Shown here: one piece after another, positions 59,001 to 64,000 of the stretch
Position numbering within the stretch: the stretch's first letter is position 1
Layout of the letters: each line of letters begins with the position of its first letter
DNA from: Rhynchonema sp. JSB1_4
Lineage: Eukaryota > Nematoda > Chromadorea > Monhysterida > Xyalidae
Length of the DNA stretch: 64,000 nucleotides
Direction of reading: 5' to 3'
NCBI GenBank assembly: GCA_030248065.1
Contig: JASAMV010008781.1
Span: forward strand, 124,001-188,000
The notes under the pieces: model-generated
The model's database searches: none
What the model was told of the DNA's origin: nothing
The model's input: the letters and a program-made list of their open reading frames with translations, nothing else
Made by a program: the position numbers and the translations under genes

Positions 59001-59962
59001 ACACATCACTACTGTTGATTTTGCATCGGGTTTTCAGCATCGTGTTTTTAGTTCTGACGAAAAACTTCGCCTTTATTTTCACAATCCCATGCAAAAAATA
59101 CTAAAATACCCAGAAGTATCTTCTTGAAGTACCAGCGTTCCGTTTTGGTAACAATAACCAGATTTGTCTAAAAGCAGCCCGACCCAAAAAACGCGCAGCA
59201 TTTCTATCCCCGGTGTTTTATAGCATTAGCTTTTGCGTGTGAGAAACGAGACCTCTTTTTAAGCCGCGAGACCGTTTTCCGTGCATTTTATTTCTTCAGT
59301 ACCGTTTAAGCTTAATGTTGCCAGATTGTTTATCGAAGGTACCCAACATTTTGGGTCACCCTTTGGCAAGAAAAACACATTTTCGACGCGTCCGCGCATC
59401 ACAACCCTGGGTTGTCACGCGAAGCGAAAGTTTCGACTGGTGCGGCTTATTTGTACATTTGGAGGTTTCGTCCGACCATAAAGATTTTATTCTGTTTTTC
59501 CAGCGCTTATGTGCCGATTTTCTGGTTTTGGTAGAATTGTGGGGTACATAAAAATGGATTAACATACTTTTTGGCGCAAAAATGGCTAATATATGTACAT
59601 AGCAGTAGGTTCACCCCACAAAATTCAAGGGGATAGTCAGCCAATTTCCGACATTTTACTAATGCTGTTCTTTGCTTGCACACGCAAATGAGCGCCTGTC
59701 ATGGCATCTCGCGTGATTCAGTTCGTAAATGGAGATAACATAAACAGAAATTTGCTTGTAATATGCACTACACCATACTATTTTGTGAGTTGTGCACATT
59801 AGTGATGTTTTTATCTCAAAAAATTGTGTTCGAAAAATTTGCCGCGGTATTTCACATTTCAGACAAGATTGATCAAAAAATGACTCCAATCAAACATCAG
59901 AGTTCGATGAAGGATTTCCCGGACTGAAAATAAAAACTAAACGAAATAATAAGTCCTCCAAA
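50041..59962. other. Long intergenic interval (~9.9 kb) with no supported gene
   Basis: No frame shows a domain, signal peptide or splice-consistent chain that I trust. The longest open stretch (50601-51368) looks like chance in CA/TG-rich sequence. Features seen: a GTGAC tandem at 52115-52132, the 23-mer at 54827-54849 shared with the GPCR intron, and repeated words such as GGTACCCAACATTT (58797 and 59338). Overall it looks like old decayed repeat DNA. Confidence 0.4.
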
Positions 59963-62216
59963 ATGCATTACATCGATGCACAAACATTACCGGTGCTGGT
60001 CTGTGGCTGGTTGGCGTCCCTGATTCAGCAAGGAGTTGCTCAATATCAGACCCATGGGCACGACGATCACATCCATTCGCATGAACATGTTGGGTATCAG
60101 AGGGTCAACCACTCCGCCATGGCTGTTGATAATTCGGGTAATTCTTGTGTTTTGGGGTTTTTGTTTGTGGTTGTTTATTGCAAACTTAGCTTCGAAAGCC
60201 GTTGATCGACCTGTAAATGCGGTGACCCTTTCCCAAACTATCGCTTTGGCCGCGTTACCATGTCCATCTGAGACCGGTTACGTAGTTCGGGTAATAAACT
60301 TCATGAACCTCAGAGAAATAGTAGATAATTAATAACGTTTTGATACGTGCTGACTTTTGATTCAGGCTGTCGCGGTCTTCTGAAAGCGCCGTGCATTTGT
60401 CGTCCCACCGAGGTGACGTGTGTGAACGCACAATTCACAGACACCGACGTTTTCCTCAACATCAACAACGCGCATTTTAGATATTTGACCAGGGTGACAT
60501 TTCAGGTTCGCTCATTGATTCCGTTTTTACCTGTATTTATTTGTTGTTACCACATTTGCAGTACAATGCTTATGCAAAATTATACCCGCGTAGAATGATG
60601 GGAACATTTGCTTTATAACAATCAGTTGCGCTGTGAAGTTTCACGGTCGCATAAAAATGTTTGGACCACATTTTGGCATTCGAATCGAGTCTGCTTCAGT
60701 TACTTGGTTTTCTCGGACTTGGGAATATAACAAGTACGAAAAATCACGTAACCAAGGCAGATCTAATATAAATACAATTTTGATACAGCGCTGCATTCAT
60801 CAGCATGCCCATAGCGAGTGCACGTTAAAATACAGGATGATCCCGTATGGTCGTTCCAATCTATCACCTTCCCAATTCAGGGCAACAATTTCCGACATCT
60901 GCCGAAAGCAGTGTTCGGCGTCGGGGCTGGCAACGAACATTCACGTTTGGTCATGCTGAATCTCTCGTCCAACTACATTGTGCATTTGGATGCTGACGCT
61001 CTGATCGGGGTGCCAAAATTGACCACCCTGGACATGCAAGACAATGAAATCGTGCTGAGTGGAAATGAGACCCGATTTTTCACGCACACGCCGTCTTTGT
61101 TGAACCTGATGCTCAGGCGAGCTTTCAATCCGAACGTCAATCAAACTCTACTCACCATTCTACTTGAAAGAATGTTTCACGCGGCCAAGCTAAAGAAGCT
61201 AACCTATCTCGATCTCAGTTACAATGGCCTGCAAGGCCTGCCATATAATTTAGGTGAGTGTGCTTCGGTTCATTTGATTTCTTGCTTAATGATTGTGAAT
61301 GAAATTTGGTAGCGGAATGTGAAAGGTGCATAGGTAGTCCAGTCTACTGATAAGAAAACGTTTGCAAGGGCCGCGATTTCAGAAAATTGATCGCCGAAAG
61401 TAGGCAGCTAGCTGATGCTTCACTTCAGAGACTGACGAATCATAATCTTGCCCAGCCCAACCACAGGAATTTTCAAGTCACACGTGATGTCCGTAACACC
61501 ATACGGCTGTAATAACTTCGTAGCCCAACGTTTCATCCCGTTTTCAGGTTGTGACTTTCCCGAGTTGACCACACTCGATCTGAGTGTGAATCGTCTTCGA
61601 ACACTCAAATTGAATGGCAGCTGTTTCCAACGACTCGACACGCTCAACGTGCGATACAATCAGTTCAGCACATTAGGACTCGATCTCAGACTCACCGCTG
61701 CTGGACTGCCCGATTACAGGTAGGGACTGCTGTTGAGGAAGGCACTTTTGGGCCACACTATGCCTTGCATTGGCAAACAGGACAGTTGCTTAACACCAAA
61801 CCAGTGGGTATGATAACAAGCATGACAAGATGTCCCAAAATTTTTGGAGAACCGCCAGTGATAAGATGTAAGATTTCATTCGTGTATTGAGAAAATATTG
61901 ATGCGATCAATGCTACAGTGTTCTGGCGGCCGACAATCGTTATCTGTGCGACTGCAATTCGAACGCAGCCGTCTCCTGGATGCGATCAACCAACAAGATC
62001 CAGGACCGTGACCGCATTCGCTGTCATCGGACTTCGCCCGCTGAATACGACAATATGCCGATGATGGAGGTCCCTTTGGACAAGTTGGACTGTACCAAGA
62101 ACCTGACCAGTTCGGCCACTAGACCGTTTGGTCTTTCCACAACGACGGCCAGACTTGGCTTTTGTATTGTGTTGGAGAGGGTAATGAATTATTATTATTG
62201 GTATGTGCTCGTGTGA
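59963..62216 (+). CDS. Secreted leucine-rich-repeat protein with LRRNT and LRRCT caps
   Basis: Exons 59963-60137, 60366-60505, 60881-61253, 61548-61719, 61919-62216 with consistent phases; about 385 aa. A signal-like N-terminus (LPVLVCGWLASLIQQGVAQ) precedes a His-rich segment (HGHDDHIHSHEHVG). The N-cap is CRGLLKAPCICRPTEVTC. LRRs follow: VTFQGNNFRHLPKAVF, LVMLNLSSNYIVHLDADAL, LTTLDMQDNEIVLSG, LTYLDLSYNGLQGLPYNL, LTTLDLSVNRLRTLKLN, LDTLNVRYNQFSTLGLD. The C-cap is NRYLCDCNSNAAVSWM...RIRCHRTSP...LDKLDC. After it the frame runs through Thr/Ser-rich sequence to FCIVLERVMNYYYWYVLV and a stop, which could be a weak membrane anchor. Alternatively the GAGAG|GTAATG site near 62180 is a donor to an unseen exon. 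Probably extracellular binding or adhesion. Confidence 0.83.
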
Positions 62217-63680
62217 AATGATCGAGTGCTGGGTCTGCTCTCTTTATTGCGACATTATCGCAACCGGCATTTGGAACGTCTTTGAATAGTACTGATTCAT
62301 TTCAGCTATAACAACCAGGGTACCTACCTATGTATACCACGGAACCTAAGGTACAGTGAGCATTCAAGACTATGTATTTGACGACTGTGTTTTGCGAGTT
62401 CTTCAATTTTGCGAATGTCAAGAGCTTATAAAACGCAAAACTTTCGTCGCTATCACCTTTTGTATTTTGTTTTCATTATGCGATGCAAAATATTACATTT
62501 CAACGCGATCAAACTCAACTCTTTCTGTATGTTATACATACATCGCGATTGATACGGTTGTTTCGCGCACTCAAATTGTTTTTCGCAAAACTTCGCTCGT
62601 CGCCGCGCTAATCTTTGCCAAAATTGCTAATTGAAATAATACCAAAATTTTATTGCATGATTTTTTTAAAGTTCAAATGTAGAATTGCATGAAGCCGCCG
62701 CTCGCTTCTTTTATGGTACTTCCCTTCTGTTTTTGTTGTGCCTCGCCATGTTTTTATGCGTTTTTAATTTTGCTTAATTAATTTAATTAATCTTATATTT
62801 TCCATCTGCAAATCTATCGTGTTTACGGTACTTTCTGTGGCATTTAGTGCAATTTCCACAGCGATAAGCAACCGTAGTTCAAAACTATCCGTATTGGTTT
62901 TTTCGTAAGCTTTGCATCGGGTTCTTGGGTATTTTTATGTTTCTTTTTTAATTGCAAATTTGTAAAATGTCATCATTGCCATGTTTGAATTGCTATCCTA
63001 CTAAGTTTTCTTTGAACATTTTATGTCGTTTTCAAACAAATAATGTGAATCCGGTTGTTTTTTTGTAGATACTTTTCTGTTTAACGGATAAAGTTACTCA
63101 TGAGAGCATTATTAATTCAATTATTTTCTTTTTTAAGCATTTATATTTTGCGATATTATCAAGTACTGATTACACCTGTGCCATAATCACAATGTGAGAA
63201 TAAAAGATTTATTTGCGGGCGTTGCATGAATTTTTTGGGAAAGCGTCGGCAATAACTTGGTCAAGTTCATAAAGCTTCAAGGGCGTATATTGCTGTTTTT
63301 GTGGTGATTCGCCCTTTTAGTCCATAGCATAGCAATCAGTGTTCAGATTTCTCAAATGGGTGCGTTTTCCCCTTTCGGCTAAGCCGGACACCATTCCTAC
63401 GCCACTGTCCATTGATGAGCTGATGTTTCATTTTCTGGCCGACACGCTTTATATGCATGAAGTCGCTTATTTCCATTGCCTCGCGGAAGGTTCATGATTG
63501 CACAATGCTCAGTTGAGATTACTCCACAAGTTAGTGAGTCAGATTATGATCGCCCCAATCATGATTTTTATCACAGATCAAATTCAGTTTCGACATTTTT
63601 AAATATCTGCGACGTTTGTATAAATCACATTTTGTTTCAGCGCTAAGTCACAAAATCGGTTCATAATGAAGGTCATAGAT
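62217..63680. other. AT-rich intergenic
   Basis: About 1.46 kb, strongly A/T-rich in 62640-63200, with no gene seen. One exact copy of GCTGATGTTTCA is at 63419-63430. Confidence 0.45.
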
Positions 63681-63803
63681 TCACATTTTCACCGTTCTGC
63701 CAGTGGCCCCAGTCAATGGCCCAATCATGGTATTGTTCTTTCGCATATCTTCCAGCACTGTTTTCGTCAGCATCGATTTTTGATTGGCTTCCTGAAACAT
63801 TGT
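63681..63803 (-). CDS. Possible terminal exon of an unknown gene extending beyond the window
   Basis: On the minus strand an ACAATGTTTCAG acceptor (63804-63815) precedes a frame reading EANQKSMLTKTVLEDMRKNN then MIGPLTGATGRTVKM and a stop at 63681. The composition is protein-like and the acceptor matches the local style. The frame is also open upstream of the acceptor (DDAPCTSRPQANIATMFQ), so the exon could start earlier. I do not recognise the family. Confidence 0.35.
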   Translation of the reverse strand, partial: TMFQEANQKSMLTKTVLEDMRKNNTMIGPLTGATGRTVKM

Positions 63804-64000
63804 TGCAATGTTCGCTTGGGGACGGGAGGTGCACGGGGCATCGTCAGTGAAACCGCTTGTCAACGGTCCAGCTGGAATAACTATCAAAAAGCTGGTCGCT
63901 TTTCGGAAGGTTGAATAATTGCAGTGACAAACCCTAAGAAGAAACGGATGAAGGTCAGCCTGTGTACCTTTGACCGTTCAACGTTTAGTGGTAATTACGA

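Noticed and set aside
59695..59890. Minus-strand open frame upstream of the LRR gene
   Set aside because: No splice-consistent extension and no recognisable motif.

Overview
This window looks like nuclear DNA from an invertebrate animal. Genes are split into small exons with GT..AG introns (and at least two GC..AG introns), most acceptors read TTTCAG or TTGCAG, and the products are metazoan: C-type lectin-like proteins, a PAN-TSP1-kelch protein, a rhodopsin-like receptor, C2H2 zinc fingers, eIF2B delta, TIM14 and AMACR. There are no prokaryotic operons or Shine-Dalgarno sites. The sequence does not fix the phylum. A three-copy TTAGGC run and the TTTCAG acceptors are compatible with nematodes or other ecdysozoans but prove nothing.

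Layout. 1-67: 5' part of tRNA-Ser(GCU), cut by the window edge. 0.4-2.4 kb: C-type lectin-like gene 1 (+). 3.0-4.2 kb: six-finger C2H2 gene (+). 4.7-11.9 kb: two lectin-like paralogues (-) with the same intron phases; their introns carry foldback elements. 12.9-17.4 kb: a repeat-rich tract with two intact hAT-like MITEs bearing exact 8-bp target duplications, the 3' end of a LINE, and GC-rich and G-rich repeats. 17.5-18.1 kb: TIM14/PAM18 (+). 18.6-21.1 kb: eIF2B delta (-). 21.6-28.1 kb: alpha-methylacyl-CoA racemase (-), whose first intron (3.5 kb) holds a nest of further MITEs and a LINE tail. 28.7-29.4 kb: a long imperfect inverted repeat. 29.7-40.1 kb: two related secreted kelch-repeat genes (-), one with added PAN-like and thrombospondin-1 domains, with a small single-pass membrane protein gene between them. 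42.5-43.1 kb: a poorly resolved minus-strand coding region. 44.5-46.9 kb: a class A GPCR (+). 47.8-50.0 kb: a Cys-rich type I membrane protein of unknown family (+). 50-60 kb: no gene I can support. 60.0-62.2 kb: a secreted leucine-rich-repeat protein (+). 63.7-63.8 kb: a possible terminal exon (-).

The genes are not a pathway. Many products are secreted or membrane-bound (lectin-like, kelch, LRR, GPCR), mixed with housekeeping genes: mitochondrial import (TIM14), translation initiation (eIF2B delta) and branched-chain lipid oxidation (AMACR).

The most unusual material is repetitive. One set is a family of hAT-type MITEs that share one kind of terminus but carry different type-specific repeats of about 15 nt, in the same orientation at both ends, and that nest inside one another. 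Another is a TIR element filled with palindromic ACGGAAATATTTCCGT units. Short motifs (a 12-mer and a 15-mer) also recur, mainly in introns of unrelated genes. Exon borders were worked out by hand from frame, splice consensus and paralogue comparison. Where I could not resolve a junction I say so.
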